Of a DNA stretch of 64,000 nt, positions 53,311 through 62,881 are shown one piece after another. The notes beneath the pieces are model-generated. The model was given only the letters and a program-made list of their open reading frames with translations, was not told where the DNA came from and made no database searches. The translations under genes were made by a program, and so were the position numbers. The stretch's first letter is position 1; each line of letters starts with the position of its first letter. Origin of the DNA: Paenibacillus sp. yr247 (GTDB taxonomy: Bacteria > Bacillota > Bacilli > Paenibacillales > NBRC-103111); NCBI RefSeq assembly GCF_900103825.1, contig NZ_FNIF01000014.1, positions 1 through 64,000 of the forward strand, written 5' to 3'.

Positions 53311-54075
53311 TTACACGCCTAACCATTTTTTGAATAAATGCTTTGTTGTATCTGCATTCAGCGCTGCGATAGAAGTCGTCAGCGGAATGCCTTTCGGACA
53401 GGAGCGAACGCAGTTCTGCGAGTTACCGCAGCCTTCGATTCCACCGTCTGTCATCAGCGTATCCAAACGCTCGTCTTTGTTCATTTCACCTGTTGGATGA
53501 GCATTGAACAGACGAACTTGGGAAAGCGCTGAAGGTCCGATAAAGGAGTTTTTGTCATTCACGTTAGGACAAGCTTCTAGACATACACCGCATGTCATAC
53601 ATTTGGACAGCTCGTAAGCCCATTGACGCTTCGACTCCGCCATACGAGGACCTGGTCCAAGATCATACGTGCCATCAATCGGTACCCAAGCTTTGACTTT
53701 CTTCAATGCATTGAACATCCGTCCACGGTCAATTACAAGGTCACGCATAACTGGGAACGTGCTCATTGGAGCTACGCGAATCGGCTGTTCCAGCTTATCA
53801 ATCAAAGCCGAACAAGCTTGGCGCGGCTTACCGTTGATAACCATAGAACAAGCTCCGCAAACTTCCTCGAGACAGTTGGATTCCCAACATACAGGAGTCG
53901 TTTTGTCGCCATTCGCGTTTTTCGGATTGCGCTGTACTTCCATCAAACCGCTGATGACGTTCATATTGGAGCGATACGGAATTTCAAATTCCTCGGTATA
54001 AGGTTTCGAATCTGGACTCTCTTGACGAGTCACGATAAACTTCACTGTTTTTTGTGCGCTTAGTGTCTCCGCCAT
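53311..54075 (-). CDS. sdhB: Succinate dehydrogenase iron-sulfur subunit
   Basis: A 254-residue electron-transfer subunit of complex II. The [2Fe-2S] cluster ligands are Cys68, 73, 76 and 88 (NCLEEVCGACSMVINGKPRQAC region). The C-terminal ferredoxin domain has CMTCGVCLEACPN and CGNSQNCVRSCPKGI for the [4Fe-4S] and [3Fe-4S] clusters. It carries electrons from FAD in SdhA to menaquinone at SdhC. Last gene of sdhCAB, two bases after sdhA. Confidence 0.96.
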   Translation of the reverse strand: MAETLSAQKTVKFIVTRQESPDSKPYTEEFEIPYRSNMNVISGLMEVQRNPKNANGDKTTPVCWESNCLEEVCGACSMVINGKPRQACSALIDKLEQPIRVAPMSTFPVMRDLVIDRGRMFNALKKVKAWVPIDGTYDLGPGPRMAESKRQWAYELSKCMTCGVCLEACPNVNDKNSFIGPSALSQVRLFNAHPTGEMNKDERLDTLMTDGGIEGCGNSQNCVRSCPKGIPLTTSIAALNADTTKHLFKKWLGV

Positions 54076-54077
54076 GA

Positions 54078-55841
54078 TTAATGTCCTCCCTTTTTCTTCT
54101 CCGTTGAATAGTCACGTTTCCGTGGCGCAATCAGCGATACATCGATTTCTTCATAGCTGATTTTCGGGCCTTCCGGCGTCCAATCAGCAATTGTTGTTTT
54201 CATGAAGTTGTCATCATCACGCTCTGGGAACGCAGGCTTATAATGCGCACCGCGGCTCTCGTCACGCATCAAAGCGCCAAGCGTCATCGCTTCAGCCAAC
54301 TCGAACATGTTCCACAGCTGACGCGTGAACGCAACCCCTTGATTGTTCCAACGAGCTGTATCTGTAATGTTGATATTGTTGTATCTTTCTTTCAAATCCT
54401 TGATTTTACCAATTGTATCTTCCAAACGATCATTGTAGCGAACGACCGTCATGTTAGCATTCATCATTTCACCTAGCTCTTTATGCAGAACATAGGCATT
54501 CTCTGTTCCGTTGTTCATTTTGAGCAAGCTCTCGTAACGGTCTGTATGACGCTTTTTCTCGCGATCGAAAACGATAGAGGATGTATCCTCGGCATGTTTC
54601 TCTAAGCCACGGATATACTCAACGGCTTTAGGCCCGGAAACCATACCGTCATAGATGGCCGAAACGAGCGAGTTCGCGCCCAGACGGTTCGCACCGTGAT
54701 GCTGATACTCACACTCACCTGCAGCGAATAAGCCGGGAATGTTCGTCATCATATTGTAGTCAACCCAGATACCGCCCATGGAATAGTGAACCGCAGGGAA
54801 AATCTTCATCGGGATTTTACGCGGATCATCGCCCATGAATTTCTCGTAGATTTCCATAATACCGCCAAGCTTAATATCAAGCTCCTTCGGATCTTTATGA
54901 GAAAGATCGAGGTAAACCATGTTTTCGCCGTTAATACCTAGCTTCTGGTCTACGCATACCGAGAAGATCTCACGAGTCGCAATATCACGCGGCACCAAGT
55001 TACCGTACGCTGGATATTTCTCTTCGAGAAAATACCAAGGCTTTCCGTCTTTGTATGTCCAAATACGTCCGCCTTCCCCACGTGCAGATTCGGACATCAA
55101 GCGAAGCTTGTCATCTCCGGGAATCGCCGTCGGGTGAATTTGAATCATTTCACCATTCGCATATTTAACACCTTGCTGGTAAACAGCGCTTGCTGCTGTA
55201 CCTGTGTTAATGACCGAGTTTGTTGTTTTGCCGAAAATGATACCAGGGCCACCTGTAGCCAAGATAACCGCGTCGGATGGGAACGTTTGAATCTCCATGC
55301 TGCGCAGATCTTGAGCCGCAATCCCACGGCATACGTTTTCTTCATCCAGAACGGAACCGAGGAATTCCCAGTGCTCGAACTTCGTTACGAGACCAGCTGT
55401 TTCCCAGCGGCGTACTTGCTCGTCTAGGGCGTACAAAAGCTGTTGTCCTGTCGTTGCGCCTGCGAAAGCCGTACGGTGATACTTGGTTCCGCCGAAACGG
55501 CGGAAGTCGAGAAGACCCTCTGGTGTACGGTTGAACATAACGCCCATACGGTCCATCAAATGAATAATACCTGGAGCCGCGTCACACAAAGCTTTAACAG
55601 GTGGCTGGTTTGCTAAGAAATCCCCACCGTAAACTGTATCATCAAAGTGCTCCCATGTAGAGTCACCTTCACCTTTAGTATTCACCGCACCGTTTATGCC
55701 GCCTTGCGCACATACGGAGTGGGAACGTTTAACAGGAACCAAGGAGAACAATTGTACATGAACCCCTGCCTCTGCTGCCTTAATTGTCGCCATGAGTCCC
55801 GCAAGGCCTCCGCCGACGACGATGATTTTTGAATTAGCCAC
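54078..55841 (-). CDS. sdhA: Succinate dehydrogenase flavoprotein subunit
   Basis: A 587-residue flavoprotein. It has the dinucleotide motif IIVVGGGLAGLMATIKAAEAG, the covalent-FAD segment HSVCAQGGINGAVN (His), the catalytic region GEGGRIWTYKDG and EYQHHGANRLGANSL. It oxidises succinate to fumarate in the TCA cycle. GTG start at 55841 behind GGGAGGG. The sequence is of the Bacillus-type SdhA/FrdA clade. Confidence 0.96.
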   Translation of the reverse strand: MANSKIIVVGGGLAGLMATIKAAEAGVHVQLFSLVPVKRSHSVCAQGGINGAVNTKGEGDSTWEHFDDTVYGGDFLANQPPVKALCDAAPGIIHLMDRMGVMFNRTPEGLLDFRRFGGTKYHRTAFAGATTGQQLLYALDEQVRRWETAGLVTKFEHWEFLGSVLDEENVCRGIAAQDLRSMEIQTFPSDAVILATGGPGIIFGKTTNSVINTGTAASAVYQQGVKYANGEMIQIHPTAIPGDDKLRLMSESARGEGGRIWTYKDGKPWYFLEEKYPAYGNLVPRDIATREIFSVCVDQKLGINGENMVYLDLSHKDPKELDIKLGGIMEIYEKFMGDDPRKIPMKIFPAVHYSMGGIWVDYNMMTNIPGLFAAGECEYQHHGANRLGANSLVSAIYDGMVSGPKAVEYIRGLEKHAEDTSSIVFDREKKRHTDRYESLLKMNNGTENAYVLHKELGEMMNANMTVVRYNDRLEDTIGKIKDLKERYNNINITDTARWNNQGVAFTRQLWNMFELAEAMTLGALMRDESRGAHYKPAFPERDDDNFMKTTIADWTPEGPKISYEEIDVSLIAPRKRDYSTEKKKGGH

Positions 55842-55857
55842 TTTCGTTCACCCTCCC

Positions 55858-56511
55858 TTAATGCCCCGTATGCGCTTCTACCGGAAGCTGAAATTGCGTA
55901 TCTGTAAATGCAGTCAAAGACATGATAAACATTACGGACATCACAACGAACAATGCCATCCAAATAATGGAGGAGTAGCGTTGCGCGCGCGGTCCAACTG
56001 TAATTCCCCAGCTAACTAGGAACGACCAAAGTCCATTGCAGAAATGGAATGTCGCAGAAACGATACCTACTACATAAATCGTGAACATGACCGGATTCGT
56101 CGCAATATCATGCATCGTTCGACCAAGTTCTTCATGTGCTACGTTCCCCAAGGCAACCTGCAAACGAGTCTCGAAGAGATGCCAAGCAACGAACAAGAAC
56201 GTGATAACACCGGTAACGCGTTGAAGCATGAACATCTGATTGCGGAAATAACCATAACTCGACACGTTATTGCGTGCTTGATAGGCTACATAAAGTCCAT
56301 AAACGGCATGGTAAAGAAGCGGAAGCCAGATCCCCACGATTTCCATGAGTAATACTAACGGCAAACCGTTCAACCAGTTAATTTGATCCACAAAGGCCGC
56401 AGGCCCTTTCGTTGCTTCATAGTTAGTGAGCAAATGCTCAATAAGGAAGAAGCCCACTGGAATTACGCCAAGCAAAGAGTGGATCTTTCGAAAATAATAC
56501 GAATTACCCAT
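55858..56511 (-). CDS. sdhC: Succinate dehydrogenase cytochrome b558 subunit
   Basis: A 217-residue membrane anchor with five helices and the two-haem Bacillus-type layout. Haem-ligand His residues are in RKIHSLLG, IEHLLTN, YHAVYGLYV, FVAWHLFETR and FHFCNGLW. It binds menaquinone and anchors SdhA/B. First gene of sdhCAB, with a 288-base divergent region towards a LysR gene. Confidence 0.95.
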   Translation of the reverse strand: MGNSYYFRKIHSLLGVIPVGFFLIEHLLTNYEATKGPAAFVDQINWLNGLPLVLLMEIVGIWLPLLYHAVYGLYVAYQARNNVSSYGYFRNQMFMLQRVTGVITFLFVAWHLFETRLQVALGNVAHEELGRTMHDIATNPVMFTIYVVGIVSATFHFCNGLWSFLVSWGITVGPRAQRYSSIIWMALFVVMSVMFIMSLTAFTDTQFQLPVEAHTGH

Positions 56512-56799
56512 AATGTAACCAATTCCCCCCTCAACAAAATTTCATAAACTAACATCCGACATGTTTAGACAAAACAGCCACATATCATTGTACTCTCGCC
56601 GCAAACGAGCGTCAACCCATAATCATCCACGCCTATTTTACGCCTAATCAGTGAGCGAATATACACTGTTGTCCAATAAATGTGAATAAAAAGTGACATG
56701 TACATCGTACCTCTTTAACGCTTATAATGGAAGTGCCGTTTTTTTATATACGCTTATAACAATATTGCATATACCAATTCATGCGGAGGTTGAAAAACC
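56512..56799. other. Divergent promoter region sdhC / LysR gene
   Basis: A 288-base AT-rich gap holding the promoters of both genes. I see no RNA element or clear operator; the LysR protein probably binds here to control its own gene. Confidence 0.4.
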
Positions 56800-57696
56800 A
56801 TGGAGCTCTTGGATGTTTTCGCTGTTGTTGTCGAACAAGTAAGCCTCAATAAAGCGTCTCAGCTGTTGAACATATCTCAGCCTGCTCTCTCACGCAAAAT
56901 AATGAAGCTGGAGGAAGAGCTGGGCGTGGAACTTTTTATCCGCAAAGGGAAACGGCTTGAATTGACTAAGGCCGGTCAAATTTGCTACGACCACGCTTTA
57001 GAGCTGCGCCATCTGGAACGCAAGTTCAAACAGGCGATCCAAACTTACAAAGCAGCCGGAAGCCATACATCTATCACGATAGGAGCCAGTTTGACTACCC
57101 TGCAAGTCACACTCCCCGATCTCATCACGGACTACTTGCAGGATTATCCTCTAACAGAAATCAAGCTTCTTACCGGCAAGACACATGAAATCGTTACTAT
57201 GGTGAAAGAGAACAAAGTCGATATCGGCATCGTTGCCTCCCTGATTAATGCCTCCAGCCTTCATTGTGAGCCTTTGTTCGATGACCATTTATGTCTGGTG
57301 CTGCCTCTAGGGCATCCTTTTATCGATCGTGCCACAATCAAAATGAACGATTTAAACGATTTGCCCATGATCCTCTTTTCGAAAGGCACTTGGTATCGCA
57401 TAATGATGGATGAGCTGTTTAATCGGTTTACCATCTTCCCTAATGTCCAAATGGAGATCGATTCTTTCGAGGCCATCATCCGGCTCGTTTCCACCTGCAA
57501 AACAGCTACCTTGCTGCCCAAATCTTACTTACGCGAAGACTTAATACGGAATAACGAGTTAATGCTGCGACAGTTGGCCGAATTAGAGCAGACGAAGCGA
57601 ACCACTTCGCTCATCTACTCGGACCATACTTCGGATAACCCCGAATCTATGAAGTTCGTCGCCCAGGCGATTAACTACTTCGCTAAGCATAAATAA
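56800..57696 (+). CDS. LysR-family transcriptional regulator
   Basis: A 298-residue LysR protein: N-terminal winged HTH (VEQVSLNKASQLLNISQPALSRKI, LELTKAGQICY) and an effector-binding domain (ITIGASLTTLQVTLPDLI, DIGIVASLI). CGGAGG precedes the ATG. It is divergent from sdhCAB, but that need not mean it controls it. The sequence resembles CysL/YwfK/CzcR-like regulators; effector unknown. Confidence 0.9.
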   Translation: MELLDVFAVVVEQVSLNKASQLLNISQPALSRKIMKLEEELGVELFIRKGKRLELTKAGQICYDHALELRHLERKFKQAIQTYKAAGSHTSITIGASLTTLQVTLPDLITDYLQDYPLTEIKLLTGKTHEIVTMVKENKVDIGIVASLINASSLHCEPLFDDHLCLVLPLGHPFIDRATIKMNDLNDLPMILFSKGTWYRIMMDELFNRFTIFPNVQMEIDSFEAIIRLVSTCKTATLLPKSYLREDLIRNNELMLRQLAELEQTKRTTSLIYSDHTSDNPESMKFVAQAINYFAKHK

Positions 57697-57740
57697 ACCT
57701 CTACTCCATGCTTCTTGGAAAAGCTACGAGTTAGAGGTTG
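57697..57740. terminator. Terminator between LysR and antiporter genes
   Basis: AACCTCTA-CTC pairs with GAGTTAGAGGTT with one bulge, between convergent genes. The T-tract is short. Confidence 0.5.
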
Positions 57741-57748
57741 TATAATCT

Positions 57749-59011
57749 TCAAAATTTGCCATTACCGAGAGTTTCGGGCTCACCAGGCTTAACTTCAAGC
57801 CCCAGTTTTCTCGCAAAATAAGCCGTTGTACTAGCCTGAAACAGAATGGTGATTAACACCGCCATAAAAGTAACACTGGCTATAAGGTCACTGTGCGCTA
57901 CCCCCATTCCTGCTACCATACCACACAAAGCTGCTGGAATTACACCTGTTTCTCGAACCCAGAACATGAACAAGATTTCATTTCGCCTCCACTTTGCTTT
58001 GCGGTCTGGCCAAGTACAAATCAGAACAGTAAGTGGCCGCGCGATAAACATGAATACAAAGATAACACCTAAGCTCGTCCAGAAATGAGCGAGAATTAAC
58101 GGGAAGTTAACTTGACTGCCAAGTAGGATGAAAATGAGCATGCGCATGATAACGGTGATATTTTCCGAAAAATGGTCCATTTCATGCCGTTTATCTTGCA
58201 TATTCAGCTTGAACGTTTCGGCATTCCCCCAAATCAACCCTGCTGTAAAGGTCGCCATGAAACCACTAACGCCTATCATTTCTCCAGCCATATAAGCACC
58301 TAATGAAGTAACGACCATTGCTATTGTTGTGTAGTCCCTCAAGAAACCAAGCTTCAAATGCGCTGCCATGAACGTCATCACGTATCCAATAGCAGCCCCG
58401 AGTAAGAGCCCCCCAAGCGCAGTCTTCACAAAATCAAGGGTGCCCGACATCAAAGAGACCTCTTGTGTACCTAAAATGATGGCTATTAATGAAAAAGTTA
58501 AAATAGAAGCTGTCGCATCGTTAAAAGCAGATTCACTTTCCACCGTCTCTCTAACTTTCGTACGAATCTTTACCTGTTTAAATACAGGGATGAGGGTAGC
58601 AGGATCAGTGGAGGCGATAATCGCACCTAGCAATAAAGCATAAAGCCACGGTAAATCCAACAGCAGATGAGCAACAACAGCGACGGTCCCGCAAGTGATC
58701 AGTACGCCGGGAATGCTCAATAAACTTACCGTTAGCCATACTTGGCGTAGACCGGCGAGTTTGATATTACGCCCCCCGTCGAAGAGGATTAAAGTAGAAC
58801 CAATGACGAGAATAAATTGATTGGTGAATGAAGTGCTTGACTCATTAATCCAATGAAAAGCTTGTCCCGCGAGCATGCCAGCTATTAGAAATAAAGCAAC
58901 GTCAGGCAATTTCAGCCATTGAGCAACCTTGCCGAAAAACATGCCCAATCCAAAAATGAGAACGAGTAGGATGAGAATGTGCTCAATGAGATGCGTGATC
59001 GTATTATCCAT
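57749..59011 (-). CDS. Cation:proton antiporter
   Basis: A 420-residue CPA-superfamily antiporter with about 12 helices and the ASTDPATL motif in helix V (typical CPA1 Asp), plus FNDATASILTF in helix VI. It exchanges Na+ or K+ for H+. Its ATG overlaps the ktrA stop (TAATG), so it is translationally coupled to the potassium-uptake genes. Unlike K+ efflux KefB proteins it has no RCK domain; the KtrA protein might serve it as well. Confidence 0.88.
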   Translation of the reverse strand: MDNTITHLIEHILILLVLIFGLGMFFGKVAQWLKLPDVALFLIAGMLAGQAFHWINESSTSFTNQFILVIGSTLILFDGGRNIKLAGLRQVWLTVSLLSIPGVLITCGTVAVVAHLLLDLPWLYALLLGAIIASTDPATLIPVFKQVKIRTKVRETVESESAFNDATASILTFSLIAIILGTQEVSLMSGTLDFVKTALGGLLLGAAIGYVMTFMAAHLKLGFLRDYTTIAMVVTSLGAYMAGEMIGVSGFMATFTAGLIWGNAETFKLNMQDKRHEMDHFSENITVIMRMLIFILLGSQVNFPLILAHFWTSLGVIFVFMFIARPLTVLICTWPDRKAKWRRNEILFMFWVRETGVIPAALCGMVAGMGVAHSDLIASVTFMAVLITILFQASTTAYFARKLGLEVKPGEPETLGNGKF

Positions 59012-59673
59012 TATCCGATAACTTCGCTTTCGAATTTGTTAATTTGACTATTTGTACCAATAATCACCATCAAATCATTCTCGTTGACTACATCCGTTGC
59101 GGTTGGCGCGATAATGACCCCTGTTTGCTTATTAATGGCTACAACACTGCAGCCAAATTTGGCACGTGGATCTAATTCTTTAATAGTTAAACCACAAAGT
59201 CTTTTGGGTACAGACAGCTCAGCAATCGTGTAATCTTTCGAAATCTCAATATAGTCCAGTAAGTTAGGAGAAACCAGCTGATGGGCTACCCGAATCCCCA
59301 TATCTCGCTCGGGATAGATAACACGATCGACACCTATTTTATGCAGAACTTTACCGTGCAATTCGGACAATGCCTTGGCAACAACCTTTTTGACCCCCAA
59401 ATCTTTGAGCAAAATGGCTGTTAAAATACTGGATTGAATGTCATCTCCAATGGCAACAACGGCACATTCAAAATTACGTACCCCCAAAGACTTTAGCACT
59501 TCCTCGTCTGTCGCATCGGCTACTACGGTATGGGTAAGTTCATCACTCAATTCGTCAACGGCTTCTTCATCTTTATCAATCCCAAGCACTTCGTTGCCCA
59601 GCTTCATTAGTTCCTTGGAAATACTTGCACCAAAGCGCCCAAGCCCAACAACCACATACTCTGTCTTCTTCAT
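59011..59673 (-). CDS. ktrA: Potassium uptake regulatory subunit (RCK)
   Basis: A 220-residue RCK protein. The Rossmann RCK-N domain (EYVVVGLGRFGASISKELMKLG) binds ATP/ADP or NAD(H), and the RCK-C domain (PKRLCGLTIKELDPRAKFGC) is the usual c-di-AMP site. Forms the octameric ring gating KtrB, which is encoded 14 bases upstream. KtrA and KtrC are alike; the linkage to ktrB favours the KtrA name. Confidence 0.9.
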   Translation of the reverse strand: MKKTEYVVVGLGRFGASISKELMKLGNEVLGIDKDEEAVDELSDELTHTVVADATDEEVLKSLGVRNFECAVVAIGDDIQSSILTAILLKDLGVKKVVAKALSELHGKVLHKIGVDRVIYPERDMGIRVAHQLVSPNLLDYIEISKDYTIAELSVPKRLCGLTIKELDPRAKFGCSVVAINKQTGVIIAPTATDVVNENDLMVIIGTNSQINKFESEVIG

Positions 59674-59687
59674 CTTGTCTGTTTCCC

Positions 59688-61040
59688 CTATCCAATCGTG
59701 ATTTTACCCTCTGGGTATCTATATAGTTCCTTCTCTTGTTTCGGCTGCAGCGCATAGGCGAGTGTGATCGGGCCCAGTCTTCCGGCAAACATCGTCAAAC
59801 TAATCAGGATCTTGCCAAAAGTAGTTAAATCGGGGGTAAGTCCCATGGTTAATCCCACGGTCCCGAACGCCGAAGTCACTTCAAACAAAATTTTCAATAA
59901 TTGTGAATGTTCTGTCGTTGATAACAGCATCGTTACGAAAATAACTAAAAATAAAGCCATCATTGTCAAGGTGATTGCCTTGAGAATACGATCTTTCGCT
60001 AACCGATAACGATAAATAACAATATCTTCTTTTCCACGAATCATCGTGACAATGGCAGCGATCAGAATAGTGAATGTGGTTGTTTTGATACCGCCCCCTG
60101 TAGAGCCGGGAGATGCACCGATAAACATCAAAATAACAATGAAAAATTGAGAGGCTTGACGCATCGCACCCATATCTACGGTATTCGGACCTGCTGTTCG
60201 CGGAGCAATGGATTGAAAGAATGAAGCTAGTACTTTGCCTCCCAAATCAAGCGAGCCTAATGTTCTGTTATTCGTATATTCGAATATAAAGATGATAAGG
60301 GCTCCAAGCACAATGAGAAGGCCAGTCATACTAAGCACAACTTTGGAGTGCAGGGAAAGCTTCTTTGTCTTGCGATAATCCATTGCATCGGACATCACAA
60401 TAAAGCCAATACCCCCAAGAACAATAAGCGCCATCGCTACAAAGTTGACCACAAAATCATCCACATAACCTGTAAAAGAAACGAAAGGTGCATCCACAGT
60501 CCCAAATAAATCAAACCCTGCGTTATTAAACATGGAAATGGCGTGCCAGATTCCAAAGTACAATGCTTTGGAAAAGCCGAGATCAAACGTCCAACGTACG
60601 GTGAAAATAACGGCTGCAATCGCTTCAATGGATAAGGAGTAAATGATGACTTTACGGATCAGACGAACGATGCCTTCCATGCTGCCTTGATTAAAAGCCT
60701 CTTGAAGAACTAATCTCTCCTTGAGGGTAATTTTCTTACGGAACACAAATGCGAGCAACGTTGACATCGTCATGAACCCTAATCCGCCAACTTGGATTAA
60801 GCTTACAATCACAATCTGTCCAAACATGGTGTAGGCACTCCCTGTATCTACAACAACAAGCCCTGTTACACAGGTAGCGGACGTCGCTGTAAAGAGTGCA
60901 TCAATAAATGGAATAGACTGCCCTGTTGCTGAAGCAAATGGGAGAGTTAGGAGGCCTGCTCCGAGAAAGATGATGGCTGCAAACCCAAGGACTAGAATTT
61001 GAGGTGGCGTCATCTGCCAAAAATTTAACTTTTTATTCAT
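59688..61040 (-). CDS. ktrB: Potassium channel subunit of the Ktr system
   Basis: A 450-residue TrkH/KtrB protein with four repeated M1-P-M2 units. Selectivity-filter-like Gly residues appear in TSATCVTGLVVVDTG, NNAGFDLFG, PRTAGPNTVD and TSAFGTVGLTMG. It takes up K+ with Na+. ATG 61040 is chosen for AGGAGG six bases upstream; the frame runs on to 61067. Operon: ktrB-ktrA-antiporter. Confidence 0.93.
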   Translation of the reverse strand: MNKKLNFWQMTPPQILVLGFAAIIFLGAGLLTLPFASATGQSIPFIDALFTATSATCVTGLVVVDTGSAYTMFGQIVIVSLIQVGGLGFMTMSTLLAFVFRKKITLKERLVLQEAFNQGSMEGIVRLIRKVIIYSLSIEAIAAVIFTVRWTFDLGFSKALYFGIWHAISMFNNAGFDLFGTVDAPFVSFTGYVDDFVVNFVAMALIVLGGIGFIVMSDAMDYRKTKKLSLHSKVVLSMTGLLIVLGALIIFIFEYTNNRTLGSLDLGGKVLASFFQSIAPRTAGPNTVDMGAMRQASQFFIVILMFIGASPGSTGGGIKTTTFTILIAAIVTMIRGKEDIVIYRYRLAKDRILKAITLTMMALFLVIFVTMLLSTTEHSQLLKILFEVTSAFGTVGLTMGLTPDLTTFGKILISLTMFAGRLGPITLAYALQPKQEKELYRYPEGKITIG

Positions 61041-61249
61041 TGAGCCTCCTGTAATATGCAAAAACACGGGATTTCCAATTCCTTCAACGGTAGCGTTCCC
61101 CGTTATCTTTAAGAAATTCGGCTTATCATTCGATGATAGGTATTATATAACCGTTTGGGGTTCTTTACCACCGAATTGGCATTCTTTTTAAACTGTGGTA
61201 ACGTGGAAGCTAGGGTTTCATAAATGTGAATCTAGAAGGGAACTTCGTT

Positions 61250-62881
61250 ATGCTAAGGCCGAAATTAAACCGTTTTCTACTCATCCTTGCCTGTATCGGA
61301 ATAACGCTTTATGTAGGAATATCTGCTTTATACGGACTTCAAACCGAAGAAGCGCCATCAACTGAAAATCCCTCGATTTCGAAAGTGCAAGCTGCAGATC
61401 GTGCTGCTAGCTTTGTAAGTGATCGATACGCTCTACAGGACACTCAAACATTCGTTGTGTATCAGTCCAAAAAAGAACGCAGCGGTTATTTGCAAAAGGA
61501 GCATCTGTCAGAAGCCTATAAGATGACCTATGGGGAGCGGTACCCCGTTGATTACTATCAGGTTAGTGTAGAAGATAAGAAGACGAATCGTCAATTTGAA
61601 GTTGAAATTAATTATACAAATGCAGCGGTCATCGGATGGCGCGAAACGCAAACTTCGACTGAAAGTTTCATGATTAGTAAACAGAAAGCGGACATTTTGG
61701 CCAAGCAGGAAATGCGGGCACAAGGGCTTGATCCGGATGAGATGACGCTAATCGATAAACCGGCAACTGAGGAACAAGCATACGGAACGATCCTATATTA
61801 TGAAAAGCAATCCAAACCAATTGGCGAAGCGAAATTACAAGTTCGCGTTGAATTCGACGATAAAGACCTAACCGGCTATTCCGTTTTGTTCAGCTTACCA
61901 GCCTCTCATCAAGCCTGGCTAGAACAGCAGGATCATTCCGCTTCCGTTATGACTTGGATCTCTATGGGTTTCACAGTCATCATGACGATTGCCGCAATTG
62001 TTTTTGCCATCATCTATAGAAAACATATCAAATTCAGCAGAGGCTTGTTATTAACCGCTATTTTCTTAGCTATTTATATCTCTAATAACATGAATATGTA
62101 TCCTGCATTTAAAGCCGTCAGTGGCGCCGTGAACAATGAGTTGATGACATGGGTAGCCATTATTTTCATGAACGTTGTGACCATACTGCTCGGTATTTCG
62201 CTCTACTTTGCTCTAACCGCCGGTAATGGATTATGGGATTCTATTGGTCAGCGGAAATGGCCAGCATGGAAAGAAACAATATTTGGCACACAAGTTTTTC
62301 ACGGCATGGGGCGCGGCTATTTGCTTGCCCTCTTCATCTTAGGCGTTCAGCAGGTCTTGTTCTACACAGGCGAAGTGAACTTTGACGTTTGGGCCGTAAA
62401 TGATCCGTCTGATTCAATCCTTAATATGTTAGAGCCTCGCTTCTTTCCGCTAATGGCCTGGGTTGCGGCGATATCTGAAGAAGCGACCTACCGACTGCTC
62501 GGTATCATCCTATTTAAGAAGCTGTTTCGCAATAACTTTATTGCGGTGGTTATTCCCAGTGTGATCTGGGCGGCGAGCCATACCCAGTATCCCATTTATC
62601 CCGTCTATACACGGTTAGTCGAGGTTACTATCATCGGCATTATTCTTGGTTATGTCTTCTTGAAATATGGTTTCATAACCGCCGTATTCGCTCATGCGAG
62701 CATGGACAGCATCCTCATGGGGATGTCCCTTTTCTCCTTAGGACATGTGAGCGATGTGCTCGCTGGCATTTTCTATATCTTGCTGCCTGGCTTGATTGGC
62801 GTCGCGCTGGCCTGGCTGCACGGAAAAAGGCGGAGCCCCCTTATTCCTGGGGAGCCGCCGCCTCGCCTTGAAGTGCTTTGA
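61250..62881 (+). CDS. CPBP-family intramembrane metalloprotease
   Basis: A 543-residue membrane protein. One N-terminal helix is followed by a large extracytoplasmic domain (about 35-225) and then a polytopic CPBP (Abi/Rce1-type) domain with the three catalytic motifs: EEATYR (Glu410, Glu411, Arg415), His444 in AASHTQY and His482 in FAHASMD. GAAGGGAAC supports ATG 61250; the earlier GTG at 61226 is less likely. The extra outer domain is unusual for the family. Its last 41 bases overlap the end of uvrC on the other strand. Confidence 0.85.
   Translation: MLRPKLNRFLLILACIGITLYVGISALYGLQTEEAPSTENPSISKVQAADRAASFVSDRYALQDTQTFVVYQSKKERSGYLQKEHLSEAYKMTYGERYPVDYYQVSVEDKKTNRQFEVEINYTNAAVIGWRETQTSTESFMISKQKADILAKQEMRAQGLDPDEMTLIDKPATEEQAYGTILYYEKQSKPIGEAKLQVRVEFDDKDLTGYSVLFSLPASHQAWLEQQDHSASVMTWISMGFTVIMTIAAIVFAIIYRKHIKFSRGLLLTAIFLAIYISNNMNMYPAFKAVSGAVNNELMTWVAIIFMNVVTILLGISLYFALTAGNGLWDSIGQRKWPAWKETIFGTQVFHGMGRGYLLALFILGVQQVLFYTGEVNFDVWAVNDPSDSILNMLEPRFFPLMAWVAAISEEATYRLLGIILFKKLFRNNFIAVVIPSVIWAASHTQYPIYPVYTRLVEVTIIGIILGYVFLKYGFITAVFAHASMDSILMGMSLFSLGHVSDVLAGIFYILLPGLIGVALAWLHGKRRSPLIPGEPPPRLEVL

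Noticed and set aside
61041-61249. c-di-AMP (ydaO) riboswitch ahead of ktrB
   Set aside because: Expected for ktr genes, but the conserved ydaO segments are not visible on the minus strand in this short leader.
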